In this document: one piece after another, positions 22,801 through 34,261 of the stretch
Numbering within the stretch: position 1 is the first letter of the stretch
Layout of the letters: every line of letters starts with the position of its first letter
Assembly: GCF_901933205.1 (NCBI RefSeq)
Contig: NC_044573.1
Location: 49,195,493-49,259,492, forward strand
Direction: 5' to 3'
DNA length: 64,000 bases
DNA from: Camarhynchus parvulus
Taxonomy: Eukaryota > Chordata > Aves > Passeriformes > Thraupidae
Translations under genes and position numbers: made by a program
The notes under the pieces: generated by a model
What the model was told of the DNA's origin: nothing
The model's input: only the letters and a program-made list of their open reading frames with translations
Databases searched by the model: none

Positions 22801-25800
22801 GTGGCTTTGTCTCTGCTACTAGAGTGAACACAAACCTGCCTAGGTATGCGCACACGGAGTTTTTAAGAACCGAGTTCTCAAACTAGACCAGCTACTGCTA
22901 CTTCAGTTAAAGACAGACTGAAGTCTAGCCCTAAAAAACTAAGAGGCATCTGGTTGTAAAGGCTATCAGAATATTAGACTGGCATAAATTCTAAATATCT
23001 ATGAGACCATGGTAAAAAAGCCAAAAAACCCCAACCAAAGAAACGCAAGAGACTGGCATAAACATACAGTAGTTACAGAACTTACCAAAGACTTAGGCAG
23101 CTGTATGTTGTTTTTCCTTAGTTTCTTGCAGCCACAATACACTGTCGGTATTACCGTCAAGATCCCAATAATAACACACAGAATGATGATATCATGTGTA
23201 CCTAAGAAGTTAAAGCAAAATCTACTAAGAATTTTGGACAAACAAGCCCCTGCTGTATCATTTAGAATAATTTCAGAAATTTTAATAGCCCAGAATGTTT
23301 AGCTGCAATGTGTGAATTTTTCAATCTACTACCTTTTTTTCATTCATGAAAACTTAATCCATAAGACTTTTATGGAGTAAATAAAAATTAGAATGACAGA
23401 AGCTCTTCAGTTTAAATATACATAATCACATTTTTATAGAAATAAAGGAATTTTGCAATTAATTTTTTGTTCCTTAGAGGTGACAGTTTGGAGATAATAA
23501 GATTTGTACACCTTCTATGTGATAGCATATTAACTGACATAACTACACAGAGTTTATGTACAATAAAAGTAAAATACATCTTCCAAAATACAGAATTGTT
23601 AATGATTACAGTAGGACTCCACTAGTCTGACTCTCCTTAATGCCCTCCCTCATCCAGCTGCTCCTGTGTGTTCAAGAAGACTGCTCCTATCTATTTTATC
23701 TCTTTGCTGACATTACAGACCATGATGAAGTACAACCACAATGTTTGTAAGATGTTTAGAGATAAAAATTAGGTCACTATTTGCCTTTTGTTCTCTTTAC
23801 TTAAGAAAAAGACAGTAATATCTTAATTTAGTGACTGTAAGTTTATAGTTGCTTCCAGTTAAAATATATACACATTACCCTCAGTGATGAGGCTGAGCAA
23901 AAAGCCAGTTGCTAGAATGGACAATGCCTATGAAAACCATATAGCTCAGAGAATTTGTGATATTTTTTTAATTACACCAGTGTTCACGTGCAATAGAAAT
24001 AGGTATGGTAATATCAACACAGGAACCCCCCCCCCAAAATTCAGGGTTACTTGAATACATGATTTGTAAAGGGTAGAACAATCAAAGTGCATTTGGAGAA
24101 GATTGACTAAGCTTTCTCTATTTTTTCTATTCTCCCAAAGGCACCCCAAACATCAAATACTTGCTAGATCAGATCTGTCTTCAGATTCAGTATGTTCTTA
24201 ATATAGCATTTGAATCCTCTTACTCAATGTCTGCCTGAGAGGAACAGGAGTGCAAATTTCCTCTGATGGAGTGCCAAACATCAGATCATCAAAAATTGCT
24301 ATTGCTGAAACGCAGTAAGTGGAACTTTCAGGAAGAATTGGGATTTTGAGGCTACACTTATGCATTGTACAGTTGTCCTCGTCGAGCTCTTCAGTCTGAA
24401 AAAAGAATGGAAGACATGCTATATCATTTGACTCACTAGAACAATGTTACAGCACCTTCCACTACTTCCAAAAATGTTACAACACTATTAGATGTGTTTC
24501 CCACATCATTCATATACCTTGCAAAAGCTCTGTGGCCATTACTGGCTACCTTAAGATGTTATATTTGATCAGAGCATAGTATTTTCCAGCTAAAATTTCT
24601 GCTGTTCATAGTAGAGATTCACATTTATAAAACTTGCACTTGGATGTATATGAAAAGCTAACTGTAAGTAAAAACACCTGTTGTAATTTTCCTCACCTTC
24701 ACCCTCCATGATTGCTAAATAAACTGGTATAAATACCTTGAAAGGCAATTTTCTTAAGTGAAATGTCTCTTTAGACAACTGGGAGGGGCACAAGTTAAGT
24801 TACTAATGTTTGCATGTATGCAGAACCAGCAGCATGGAATTCAGTAACACTTATCTTGTGTACAGTTAATGCAATAATCTAATTTTTGTTGTAAGCACTC
24901 ATTTGGACAACTAAAATACAGACCTTTCACTCACATATCTCATTGTAATGTGCTCAACATTTTAGGTTTTAGCTCCATGCATCATAGGTGTAAATCCCTT
25001 GTAAAGACATTTAAGGTAAACAAGTGTTTTGAATTTTAACTTTTATTTCTGGAACCTACCTCATTTCTACTATTCCGAACAGTCACCGAGTAGGCAAGAT
25101 ATGAATAAATGTCTTCAATACAAGAAAGGGGGAATACAGGATGGTGAATATCAACCATGATTTCATCACCATGTCTTGAGATGTTCAGTTTTGGCGGTCC
25201 TATTTTTCCTGCAACACATTGCACCATTGCTATTAGGCCAAAGCTTTTAACATAAAATACAGTATTTATTGTTAGCTTTCCAAAATTCATCAGAGATTTG
25301 AAAAGAATTACATCTTTATTTCCATGCTGTGAATATTGCACAGCTGTGGTAAGACCTCTCTGTTGCTTAGAAGTAATGGAGGCATTAACTACATACATTA
25401 ACTAATCAGCTTCTAAAATGGAAACAGATTGTCCATGATGAATTTCATTGTTAAACAATTTCACTTTCCTACACACATAAGATCATAAAAATTCAGCTGA
25501 CAACAGAAAAAACTTACAGCAATTAAACATATCCATGAATGAGAATCAAACACAAGATCCTGCTGACTAGATCCCACCATAAATCACCTCAGTTAAAAAC
25601 AATACTGCACTGAAGCAAAGGCTATATGAAAAGCTAAACAAATCTCACCATGAGCATCCAAAGTTTCCAAACTTTGGATTTCCCATGGCAATGGCCTATG
25701 TGAATTTTTTGTGTCTAATGGTCTGACTGAACACAAGTTTCTTGTTCAAGAAAGGGATTTTGCCTCTTTTCTCCATACATGGCTACCAATTTTCTGGAAA

Positions 25801-28800
25801 CTGCCACACTGAGCATTACTACCATGACTTGTGTCCTTTTGTCGAACTACAGAAACGAGACACTATTTCAAGTCATAGGACTGTTGAGTGCGAACGGAGT
25901 CATAGCAGAAAGCAAAGAGGGACTCCACTCCTTCAGCTCCAGCAATGCAGAAATCCAGCTCCAGTTAAAGCATAGCCCAAGTCAGACAGAATCTCATGGA
26001 CCAGCTTCTCCCTTAAAGCTATGTGTTGGGAACAGAGCAAAGCATGGTAAGAAGTCTCTCAGTCTTTCCTGACTGTTGCATTTCCTTTGCACTGCCCATG
26101 CAACGCCAGGGCCTGCCACACTGGACTGTAGACACAAAATTGACTTTTACAGTACTGATGTTAAAAGTCTGATTTTTTCCAAAGCAGCCTGAAGGATTTA
26201 CATGACAAACTAGTAACTTAGTTATCCAGTTACAGCTTTTAGTATTACCTAGACACCTGAAGCTATCATTACATGGCATTCTAGTGTCAAGCAATACATT
26301 GCCACTTCAGTGAGGCCTAAAGGTCCACGTTGTCTGATGACAGTTTCCTACCCTAAACTGGTGTCTGGAACATGGGAAGGATTCAGAGTGCACCATCAGC
26401 ATCATCTGCTTGCCTTTAGACATTCTGAAACCTACTCAGACACTCAGTAAGAGCTAGCAAGCATCATGAAGTTCCTACAAAGCAATCATCAAGCTTCCTT
26501 TCATCCTGAACTCCAAGCTTTAAGATATTCCCAAATGCAATGCAGTAACAGAGCAAAAGGAATAATTACTAACTCTCTAAATTTTTGGAAAAAATTACAA
26601 GGTTTAGTTTAGTTACAACTTACCATGCCTTTGCAAAATAAACTCATTTGCCTCAACATATTCAGACTGTTGTGACCCAACAACAGCTTTAACTTTAAGC
26701 CAATGAGATGAATAAGGGTCACATATTTCCTCTGCGAGATCACAAAAATGAGCTGAAGTGTTCACACAGGTTGAGACTTCCGTATAGTTACCTAAACTGT
26801 AAAACAGATCAAGAAATAATTAATACAATTTCAACAATTCTGTAAAATACACTGCCTGTAACAAAAAACTGTGAGGGTGGCCAGGACCTGTGAGGGCACA
26901 AATTGCCCAGGGAGGTTGTGGAGTCTCCTCCCCTAGGGATACTCAAAAGCCAACTGGACATAATTGTGGATGACCTGCTCAAGCAAGGGCTTTGGACCAG
27001 ATGACCTCCAGAGATGCCTGCCAACCTCAACCATTCTATTACTTGAAAATTTTGCCTTAAATTACACTTGAGCAACCTTCACCCTACATGACTTCACTGC
27101 ATAGAAACAAGAGAATTTACCATGGACTGACTACTTTTATGTGCTTCTAGAAAATATCAGGTATAGGAAATAATAAAATAGTAAGAACTTACTTGTAAGG
27201 CATGATTTCCACAATAAAATGAGGAGTTTCAGACATAGGTGGGTACTGCCAATGCAAAACTGTTTTGAAATTTTCAGATGTTACTATAACCCCCGTTGGT
27301 GAAGGCACTAGAATGAAGAGAACAATTGCACTTTGATAAACAGACCTTTGCAAACACAAGAACAGCCAAATGTACTTCTAAACTATTTGGAAAAAGCAAC
27401 ATGCTAGACATAAATCTCACAAATACTTTCCCCAAATGAGCTCATCTATCAGCAGTAAAAACACCTATGAACCCTGTAAGCTAGTTTATTACTCACCTCT
27501 CCTGCAGAGACAGCTTTTGTCCTCTTTGCAACATCAGATAACCCATGCCCACTGAAAGCAAGTCCCTCAGACAGCCTGTATCAGGTCCATAAGCAGTGAT
27601 GATTATACCCCTGTGTTGGTCTTTTACAGATATAACAGCAAGACAGGTTCTAAGACTTTACTGAAGTTAGAGATTAGCCCAGTTCCTGTAGATTTCTCTT
27701 GCTGTTCAGAAATTGAATTGGAATGGATGGGCTGGGAGATGGTACCAGAGCTGGAGTATCAAGGCCAAAATATAACAGGCCTCCTAGGGTAAGCCTGGAT
27801 TCCCTATGAATTTCTAACAGTGATACTTCTACCACTCCAGCAGTCTCTTCAGTAAGCTGTGATGCCCAAAATAAACTACAAACATTTGTAAGGAATTTGA
27901 ACACCGAAGCTATAATGTAGTTCCATTTGAAGGAACGCATTTGAAGTATACTTAGCAAACAACATCAGAGGTAATGTAGTAAAGCAATCCAAAAATAAAA
28001 AGCAACACTGACAGTTTCCCATGCACAGCAAATATCTGTTTCAAGCAGCAACCTCAAGAGGGCTATCAAGGGAGCAGCTGCAGGGGAAGGAATATTACAG
28101 AATCCTGTAAATGTTGAAGGCTGCCATATGACACTCAGGAAGAGAAGAGAAATTAAGATCACTCAACTGAATTTAACTGTTGCAACTCAGCTTCTGAAAG
28201 TCTGGTTTGGCACTCCTAGTATTCTCAGTGTGGCTTCCCTCAAAAATGCTGAGGGAACTCATACTAGACCTGCTCTTGTTCACAAAGCAAGTACTACAGC
28301 TTCACTCTGTGATATATATTTAGGGAAAGTAAACAATTTTCACATCCTGAGAACAAGACCACAAATATAACACATTACTGAAAGTGATACGTAGAGGCTG
28401 AGATATGCTATTAACAACCACAAAGGTTTGATTTAATATAGGTCATTCTGCAAGCAATACTGTGGTTTGATTTAATAAGAGTGGTATTTCAGCTACTGGA
28501 AGAAGAGGAACATAATCATCAAATTCACAACCACATAAAAAAAAAGGTGACAAGTCGACAGAAGAGGTGTCAAGCACACAGACAGGTGAAATCACATAGT
28601 TACTTCAAATATGCACTTTTAAGCCAGTGTAGCTAGCCTTACAAAATTTTAACTTTTGTGTACTATTACACAAAAAAACCTGCTTAACATAAGGGGTTGA
28701 CCCCAGAGCACTGAAGGAGGTAGGAAATGTTACAGTAGGACCCCTCCATCATCTGCCTAAGGCTTGGGGAGGCCCCTGTTGACCAGTAGCTAGCAATGCA

Positions 28801-31800
28801 CTGCCTAAAGCAAAACTTAATTCAATGAACAGGACCTTTCCAAGATGTAAAAATGAGACAGCCTTCAAAGCCTGATACTTGCATCTTGTGCAAGACTGAA
28901 ATTCCTTCCCTCATTCTGGCATTACTGTATACACAGAGGGATTTGTCACCACTGCTTACACAACTGGAACACAGTTGAAGTGCAATAATGCACATAATAG
29001 AACAGGGCCTGATGAAACCACAACACAGAGTTTATGGTACAGCTATCTGAGACAACAGCAGCCCTAAAAGCCATAGAAGTTCATTCAAGTCATATGTGAT
29101 TTTTTAACATCATTTAGGCACTGAAGTACAGACTGAAAGCACAAACTGAAAGCTTGAAAAGATAAACTGTGAAAAAATAACACATAAAAGTGTGTTTTAA
29201 AAGTTTGTTCCTTTTTCAGATTTCCATTAAAAACAAATCCTTACATTCCCAAAGCGACACACCATAGGAAGACAGTTATAAGCTACTTTAACAGGCCAAG
29301 AAGGACAACAGCTTGAACTTGGCCACAGAGTCATGGTTAACTCATCATTTAAAGACAGACAGCTGCAATAGTACTCAGTCAGTCCCTTCTGGACCCCTGA
29401 CTGGGAGACGTGTGCCTTCCTTGGGCCAACCCTGTACTCCACCTACAGTTGCTTCAGCTCACAGATTCACAGAATATTCTGAGTTGTAAGGGACCCACAA
29501 GGACCACTGAATCTAACTCTTACGTAAGTGGCCCACGTATCCACTGAGCTCATGTATCCACTTAAACTGCAGCAAGAAAGGGTAGCAGCTCTGACGACTT
29601 CACCAATGCAAAAACGTCACTTTCCACAGCTTTTGCCACCCGTGAAAATGAAGAAAATGGAAAAAAGATCAGATACATTTGCACTACCTTTGAATGCTTC
29701 TGCAGTACTCTGCAGCCATATGCATTATAAAAAAACCCAAACAGAAAAAAAGGTGGCAAAAAGGCAACCAATACTCCGAAAGATGGATTTAGAAGGCAGC
29801 AAGTCAATGCTAAGAATGAAAATAATACATAAAAAGAATTTAGTTTATTTCTTGAGGCTGCATTTCCTTAATTTTTTTTTTTTTGTGCTCAACTTGGGAT
29901 TCAAAGGGTTTGAGATAACAGACTTGACTGGGATGCACTAGACTGAATTTACAACTGCTAAGTGCTGTTTAGCTCCTGTGGCTTGCCCTGAGGCTCGCTT
30001 TCCTGACGGTATATTGGAGTCCAGTGCTCCTTGCTCTCACTGCTTGCAGTACTGCTTATCACCTCCCAGTAATGTGTCTGGGAACATTCCAGTAACAGCC
30101 ATGGTGATACACAAGGGCTGGCAAGTGGCCAGGGTATTGCTGCTTTCTGTGCTGAATCACACCCAGTACATAAAGTGGGGGGAAGAAGGAGGAAGCATGG
30201 GACACTTGGAGAGATGGTGTTTGTCTTCTTACCCATGGTGGGGCCCTGCTCTCCTGGAGATGGCTGAGTCACAGGAAACAGTGGATTAATTCCTTGCTTT
30301 GCTTAAGTGCATAGCTTTTGCTTTCCCTATTAAACTGTCTTTATATCAATCCATGAGTTCTCCAGCTTTTACCCTTCTGATTCCCTCCCCAATCCTTCTC
30401 GTAATAGAGCCAACAAGCAGCTACGCAGGGTTTGGTTAAACCTTGACAAAATGGTCCTCCCAATTATTTATATCCTCACTTCAATCTGTTATAAATCAAA
30501 CAAAATTGCCCCGCACTAAAAGCAGAGTCCAGCCATCTGGGGGCTAGAGGAGAGTTAGGAGCACTGCCCAGCACTACAGGACCGAAACTGAGCAGGAAGA
30601 GGTCAGTGCTCACCACAGGCTGCAGGAGCACCAAGCACGTGCCTTGGGGAGGAACAGGAAATGTCTGTCAGAGCAGTGGTTCTGCCTTCTGCCACGCTCC
30701 CCTTCAAGGCAGCACACCTGGGTTAGCATGGCCCCCTCTCTGTGCCCATCTGCCAGGTCCTGCTCCTATCAGACTGCTGGAGGGAAGTTGCCTGTTGGCT
30801 GTGCTTGGTTGGGAACCTGAGAGACTGGCAAGCACCCAAGAGCAAGGCAATGAAGAAATTTTGTACCTGCTAGCTGACTCTGGCCTTCTTTTAAGAGGCA
30901 GCAGCCACGAGGTGTATGTGAAAATGCTTGCATGTGCTTGCCTTGGCCAACTTTCATTTATCCCTCCAAAAGAAACCCAGGACATGCATTTTTCTTGTAA
31001 TGCCACTCCTATACCTGGATGGTACTTCCTTAAAAAATTTACTGAAAACAAGCTTAAATTAATGCTTGTAAAACAATTTATGCAGGAAGTTCTACCAGAA
31101 GTTCTTGAAAGACCTCAAAACCACAAAGGAATTTGTTTACAAATTAAATGAGTACCATGACGCTAAAGCACCAATTTAAAGCTAATAATTTTTTAAATAT
31201 TTACTGGAATGAACTTAAGTATTGTGGATAAACATTATACACAGTAGACAGAGCATTTTTACAGCTTCTATTTACAACAGAATTTTATTTTCTAAGGGCT
31301 CAGAGGTTTGACACTGTTCTATGGGGTTTTTAAAATAATTGTTTATGATAAAAATCTCCACAAGGTTGTAAGCTGTACTAAGAGGAGAGGCAGACTGAGA
31401 TCACCATCTTGAGAAAAACCACAGCAAGTTGCACAAGATGGACACTTAAAAAACCAGATGTAATAATACAAGCTAAATATTGTTTTATCTATTTTATGAG
31501 TGTCCATCCCTTTTGCTATAGCTGTAAAGTGTTGTAATAGATGATATCTAAATACAACACCTTCTACCATCTAATTTGCTTTTGTTTACAGCTTGACAGT
31601 AAATTGCTATGAATGTCAGTAATCTCAATCATAAAGAACAACTCAAGGCCTCCATGATTATCACACACAACAGGAAGTCAGCTGCCTGAATGAACTACAC
31701 ACATCCTTGGAAATGTGGCTTACCATGTGCAGGAAGCACCTGAACCGGTGCCATAGCCTCTAAATCTTCTTTATCTTGACCACGGACCTTGTCTTCCACA

Positions 31801-34261
31801 ATACTAAAATGCAGACTGAGAGCTCTCATCAATAAGTGCTCAGCTCCACTGTGGAGTCAGAGGCCTGTCAATGCAGGCACACTGGGCACCCAGCTGCAGG
31901 AAATGCAGGTGTTCCAACTGCTGCTGGGTTATCTGGCTTTATTCCTTTTCTATGGAAAACAGTGTCCCACAACAGAAGATGAAGATGACTGAACATTTCC
32001 TCATTACACACTTAGCCTTAATATATGTATTACACTACTGGCACTTTAAAAGCCCTATAAGATTTAAGGGAAAAAAAATAATCATACAACTGTTGCCACG
32101 GAAATTCTGGGCTCCTCAGTACAAGAGACATAGAGCTCGTGGAGCAGGTCCAGCAGAGAGCTACAAAACTGATCAAGGAATTGGGGTATCTCCATTATGA
32201 AGAAAGGCTGAGGGAGCTGGGCCTGTTTCATGAAGAGATGAATGAGGGGACTTCATCAATATCTACAAGTATCTGAAGGAGGAGTGAAAGGAGAGAGTGT
32301 CTCACTGGTGCCAAGCAACAGAACAAGAGGCAACGGGCAGAAACTAATGCACAGAAAGCTCCACCTGAATATGAGGAAGAACTTCCTTACTATGCTAGTG
32401 ACCAAGCACTGGAATAGATTGCCCAGAAAGGCTGTGGAGTCTCCCTCACTGCAAATACTAGGATGACCATGATTGAGCAGGAAAAGGCTAGACCACACGA
32501 CCCACTGTACTCACTTCCAACCTGACCCATTCTGCTATTCTATATGTGATGGTATCATAAACATGGTTCAGACTTCCCTTTCTACCTTAATTCTTCCCCT
32601 ATGGTTCAGCACATCTACATGCATCAATATTAAAATGAAGTAAGGGCATGTTATTAGTCATTACATATAAAACCAGCATTTTCATTCAACTAATACACAG
32701 AACTGTCAATTAGAATTCCCTTCATGATGCCTTTGCTCACTAAAAAAAAAAAAAGGGCTTACTTATAGTGGCTGTGACCAAGCTGAGTGCAAGTCACCAA
32801 GAAAATACTGCTGGAGTTTTCAAAACCTGACTCCTTTGAGCTGAGGTTTGCTGCATGCAGAAAAGTGAGCTTTCTGCTTCTAGGCAGCCTGTTACATGAT
32901 CTACACCACAGCACTACTCTCTATGCTTATGGAGATAACTCTTGTGCTGGACTAGGCTGGATTATAGCAGGTTTGTTTGACAAGTGATTTACTGGTATTG
33001 TGCTTTTTACCCTAAAAATGCTTAATACAATGTAGAAGTGGCATATTTTACTAGCAATTAAAGCATGCCCTTAAAAAGAGACTAAGTCAGAGCAAACAAG
33101 ACAATATTTAACGTATCGAGCTATCTTACCAATCCAATGGGGGAAAAAGATAGTATACCTGCAAAGTTCACCAGTTATAATGAGACACCAAGTCAAATGA
33201 ACTGGGTATTCAAAATGCAAACTATTAAGGGACAATAATGCAGGCAGATTACTGTTTTTAGTACCAGCAGTCCATATCAGACAAAGCTAAGCAGACTTCC
33301 AAAGCATGGTGCGGCCCATGCTCAGGGGCAACCAAGTTCAGTCACTTCACCTGGGCATGGATCTGAACTCCAAGAAATCTCCATTTGCAGAATCCAAGGA
33401 GCCTGGGCACACAGCCAGCTCTCAGTAGTCTCAATAAAAACTAAATGCATGTTCCTTTATGACTATTAGACAGCAACCTCTGTTTTTAATGAACTTTTAC
33501 AGTTTAAAATGAAACTAGTAAGCCTATTTCTTTCGTAATTTACTTGCCGTGCAAACAGAGAGAACGCTGCTCTCCGCCGGCAAGCCACTCCCCCCCAGGA
33601 GTGCTTGGCCAAAACGTGCGTGTCCCAGGCCGCGATCCCGATACTTTCTTTACACTCCCCAGTCCTGTGCTCCCCTTTTCGACCCGAATTTCCCAGTTTC
33701 TCTACTCATTTGGACACATGAAGCCACATAGCACAGCGGAGCAGGCCTGTCCGACGCACACGCCGCTGCAGCTTTGCGAGCCAAAATGCGAGAACAGCCG
33801 AAACAAAGCTGATGTCACCAGCGCGCCGCCGCCGCGCCACCAGACGGCCTCCGGGGCCAGCCTGAACCGCGCACCGAGAGAGCTCGGCCGGGCCCCTCGG
33901 CGGGAGCACGGCACAGCCCCGGGCAGCGGGGGCTCCTCCCGCCGCCGCCCGGCCCCTCGCACGGCCCCGACGGCTCTCTGTCCCCGCAGCGGCCGCCGGC
34001 AGCGACGCGGGGCCGGCGGCCCCACCGGCGGCGCTCGGTCACGGAGGGTGCCGGGCAGGGCGCGGCACGGCCGGTGCCGGTGCCGCCGCCCCGCAGGTGA
34101 CCCGTGCTGCCCATCAGCTGGTCGGCCTGCCCGGGCCGCCCCATCCCCCCGTCCCGTCCCGCCCCGCCCGTTACCTGCGGGCGGCTGCTCCCCTGGGAAG
34201 CCGCGCTCCGGCGGGGCGCCAGCAGCGCCGCCACAGCCAGGAGGGACAGCGGCACCCGCAT
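16352..34261 (-). CDS. IFNGR1: IFNGR1, interferon-gamma receptor 1, seven coding exons
   Basis: This encodes the ligand-binding chain of the IFN-gamma receptor, a type I membrane protein signalling through JAK1 and STAT1. Minus-strand exons are 34261-34175 (signal peptide), 27307-27193, 26796-26624, 25208-25060, 24395-24224, 23201-23086 (transmembrane) and 16843-16352 (cytoplasmic). The product is about 433 residues, shorter than the 489 in human, mainly because the last exon is shorter. Diagnostic features are VPSPT at the start of D1, the GKIGPPKL domain junction, a membrane segment, LPKS (JAK1 box) and GYDKPH (STAT1 docking). Junction phases for exons 2-7 agree (2, 1, 0, 1, 0). Exon 1 as read ends in phase 0 while exon 2 begins in phase 1, so the exon 1-2 join is not in frame; see findings. 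The promoter lies in a CpG island. Confidence 0.96.
21078..21252 (-). mobile_element. CR1 LINE 3' fragment, minus strand
   Basis: CAGAATACCCTGTTTTGGAAGGAACC starts the fragment, with GTGACCACTTCCCAGGGGAGC and CAGTGCCTGATCACC near the end. These are recognisable antisense CR1 3' segments, diverged but collinear. Confidence 0.85.
22552..22800 (+). mobile_element. CR1 LINE 3' fragment, plus strand
   Basis: Collinear CR1 3' motifs: ACAAAGGGAAATGGGCACAAACTGAAACACA, then ACTATGAGGGTGG, GAATAGATTTCCCACAGTAGCTGTGGAGTC and a weak GTAGATGACCTC near the end. It lies antisense to IFNGR1. Confidence 0.85.
23086..23201 (-). CDS. IFNGR1: IFNGR1 coding exon 6 (transmembrane and JAK1 box)
   Basis: Encodes THD then a hydrophobic helix (IIILCVIIGILTVIPTVYC), a basic stop-transfer patch (KKLRKNN) and QLPKSL. 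LPKS at 23100-23089 is the known JAK1-binding box. Donor TTG|GTAAGT, phase 1 in and phase 0 out. Confidence 0.96.
23202..24223 (-). other. IFNGR1 intron 5
   Basis: GT-AG intron of about 1.0 kb, AT-rich, with a 9-C run near 24027. Nothing else is recognised. Confidence 0.85.
24224..24395 (-). CDS. IFNGR1: IFNGR1 coding exon 5 (D2, second half)
   Basis: 57 whole codons from TEELDEDNCTMHKC to VPLRQTL. The cysteines in DNCTMHKC, TYCVSA and EEICTP fit the second fibronectin III domain. NCT is a potential N-glycosylation site. Acceptor TTTTTTCAG, donor A|GTAAGA, phase 0 in and phase 1 out. Confidence 0.95.
24396..25059 (-). other. IFNGR1 intron 4
   Basis: GT-AG intron of about 0.66 kb with no recognised repeat or exon. 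Confidence 0.85.
25060..25208 (-). CDS. IFNGR1: IFNGR1 coding exon 4 (D2, first half)
   Basis: Starts GKIGPPKLNISRHGDEIMV after a TGTTGCAG acceptor. IGPPKL and the HHPVF stretch are typical of IFNGR1. NIS is a potential N-glycosylation site. Donor GAG|GTAGGT, phase 1 in and phase 0 out. Confidence 0.96.
25209..26623 (-). other. IFNGR1 intron 3
   Basis: GT-AG intron of about 1.4 kb. Short ORFs on both strands show no family signature; no clear repeat was seen. Confidence 0.85.
26624..26796 (-). CDS. IFNGR1: IFNGR1 coding exon 3 (D1, second half)
   Basis: 57 whole codons from LGNYTEVSTCVN to EFILQRH. CVNTSAHFCDL and HWLKVKAVVG match the conserved cysteine-bearing strands of the ectodomain. 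NYT and NTS are potential N-glycosylation sites. Acceptor TTTTACAG, donor G|GTAAGT, phase 2 in and phase 1 out. Confidence 0.95.
26797..27192 (-). other. IFNGR1 intron 2
   Basis: GT-AG intron of about 0.4 kb, nearly half of it a plus-strand CR1 fragment (26862-27040). Confidence 0.85.
26862..27040 (+). mobile_element. CR1 LINE 3' fragment, plus strand
   Basis: CTGTGAGGGTGG, TTGCCCAGGGAGGTTGTGGAG, CTCAAGCAAGGGCTTTGGACC and AGATGACCTCCAGAG followed by CCAACCTCAACCATTCTATT form the classic CR1 3' end. It lies antisense to IFNGR1. Confidence 0.92.
27193..27307 (-). CDS. IFNGR1: IFNGR1 coding exon 2 (D1, first half)
   Basis: Acceptor TTCATTCTAG, then (G)TG CCT encoding VPSPTGVIVTSENF and VLHWQYPPM through IVEIMPY. 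The VPxPT start and the Trp of HWQYP match IFNGR1 D1. Phase 1 in, phase 2 out at AA|GTAAGT. Confidence 0.94.
29463..29560 (-). mobile_element. CR1 LINE 3' fragment, minus strand
   Basis: AGATTCACAGAATATTCTGAGTTG followed by AAGGGACCCACAAGGACCAC and ATCTAACTCTTACGTAAGTGG is the antisense 3' end of an avian CR1 subfamily. Confidence 0.8.
29945..30448 (+). mobile_element. Endogenous retrovirus solo LTR, plus strand
   Basis: The right half matches a common avian ERV LTR pattern: CCAGTACATAAAGTGGGGGG (TATA-like region), then CCCTATTAAACTGTCTTTAT, ATCAATCCATGAGTTCTCC, TTTTACCCTTCTGATTCCCTCCCC and a terminal GGTTAAACCTTGACA. The left boundary is approximate. No internal retroviral genes flank it, so it looks like a solo, diverged LTR. 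It is antisense to IFNGR1. Confidence 0.75.
30449..32097. other. Unexplained intronic segment with a 181-codon ORF
   Basis: No repeat family was recognised here. A plus-strand ORF at 30606-31151 (181 codons) shows no known domain and contains no compelling motif. It is antisense to IFNGR1 and probably a chance ORF. Confidence 0.4.
32098..32543 (+). mobile_element. CR1 LINE fragment with the ORF2 end and 3' region
   Basis: Begins with sequence encoding FWAPQYK, a motif near the end of CR1 ORF2, then GGTCCAGCAGAGAGCTAC, AGGCTGAGGGAGCTGGGCC, CACCTGAATATGAGGAAGAACTTCC, GCCCAGAAAGGCTGTGGAGTC and a terminal CATTCTGCTATTCTAT. Frameshifted and non-functional. It is antisense to IFNGR1. Confidence 0.93.
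34175..34261 (-). CDS. IFNGR1: IFNGR1 coding exon 1 (signal peptide)
   Basis: The ATG at 34261-34259 opens MRVPLSLLAVAALLAPRRSA, a classical signal peptide with a Leu/Ala-rich core and small residues near the likely cleavage site. A good donor (CAG|GTAACG) follows 29 codons. It sits inside the CpG island expected for this housekeeping-type promoter. The donor leaves phase 0, whereas exon 2 needs phase 1, so either a base is wrong here, another donor is used, or a small exon was missed. Confidence 0.75.

Larger units (their letters stand above)
16844..23085 (-). other. IFNGR1 intron 6
   Basis: A 6.2 kb GT-AG intron between the transmembrane and cytoplasmic exons. It contains CR1 fragments at 21078-21252 (minus) and 22552-22800 (plus), a 13-bp repeat (TTATTACAGTAAC) twice near 19157-19190 and a 22-bp imperfect tandem pair near 21549-21593. 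No further coding exon was recognised. Confidence 0.85.
27308..34174 (-). other. IFNGR1 intron 1
   Basis: The first intron, about 6.9 kb. It holds a CR1 fragment (29463-29560, minus), a retroviral LTR (29945-30448, plus), a longer CR1 fragment (32098-32543, plus) and the inner part of the promoter CpG island. An unexplained 181-codon plus-strand ORF lies at 30606-31151. No bridging coding exon that would repair the exon 1-2 phase was recognised. Confidence 0.8.
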
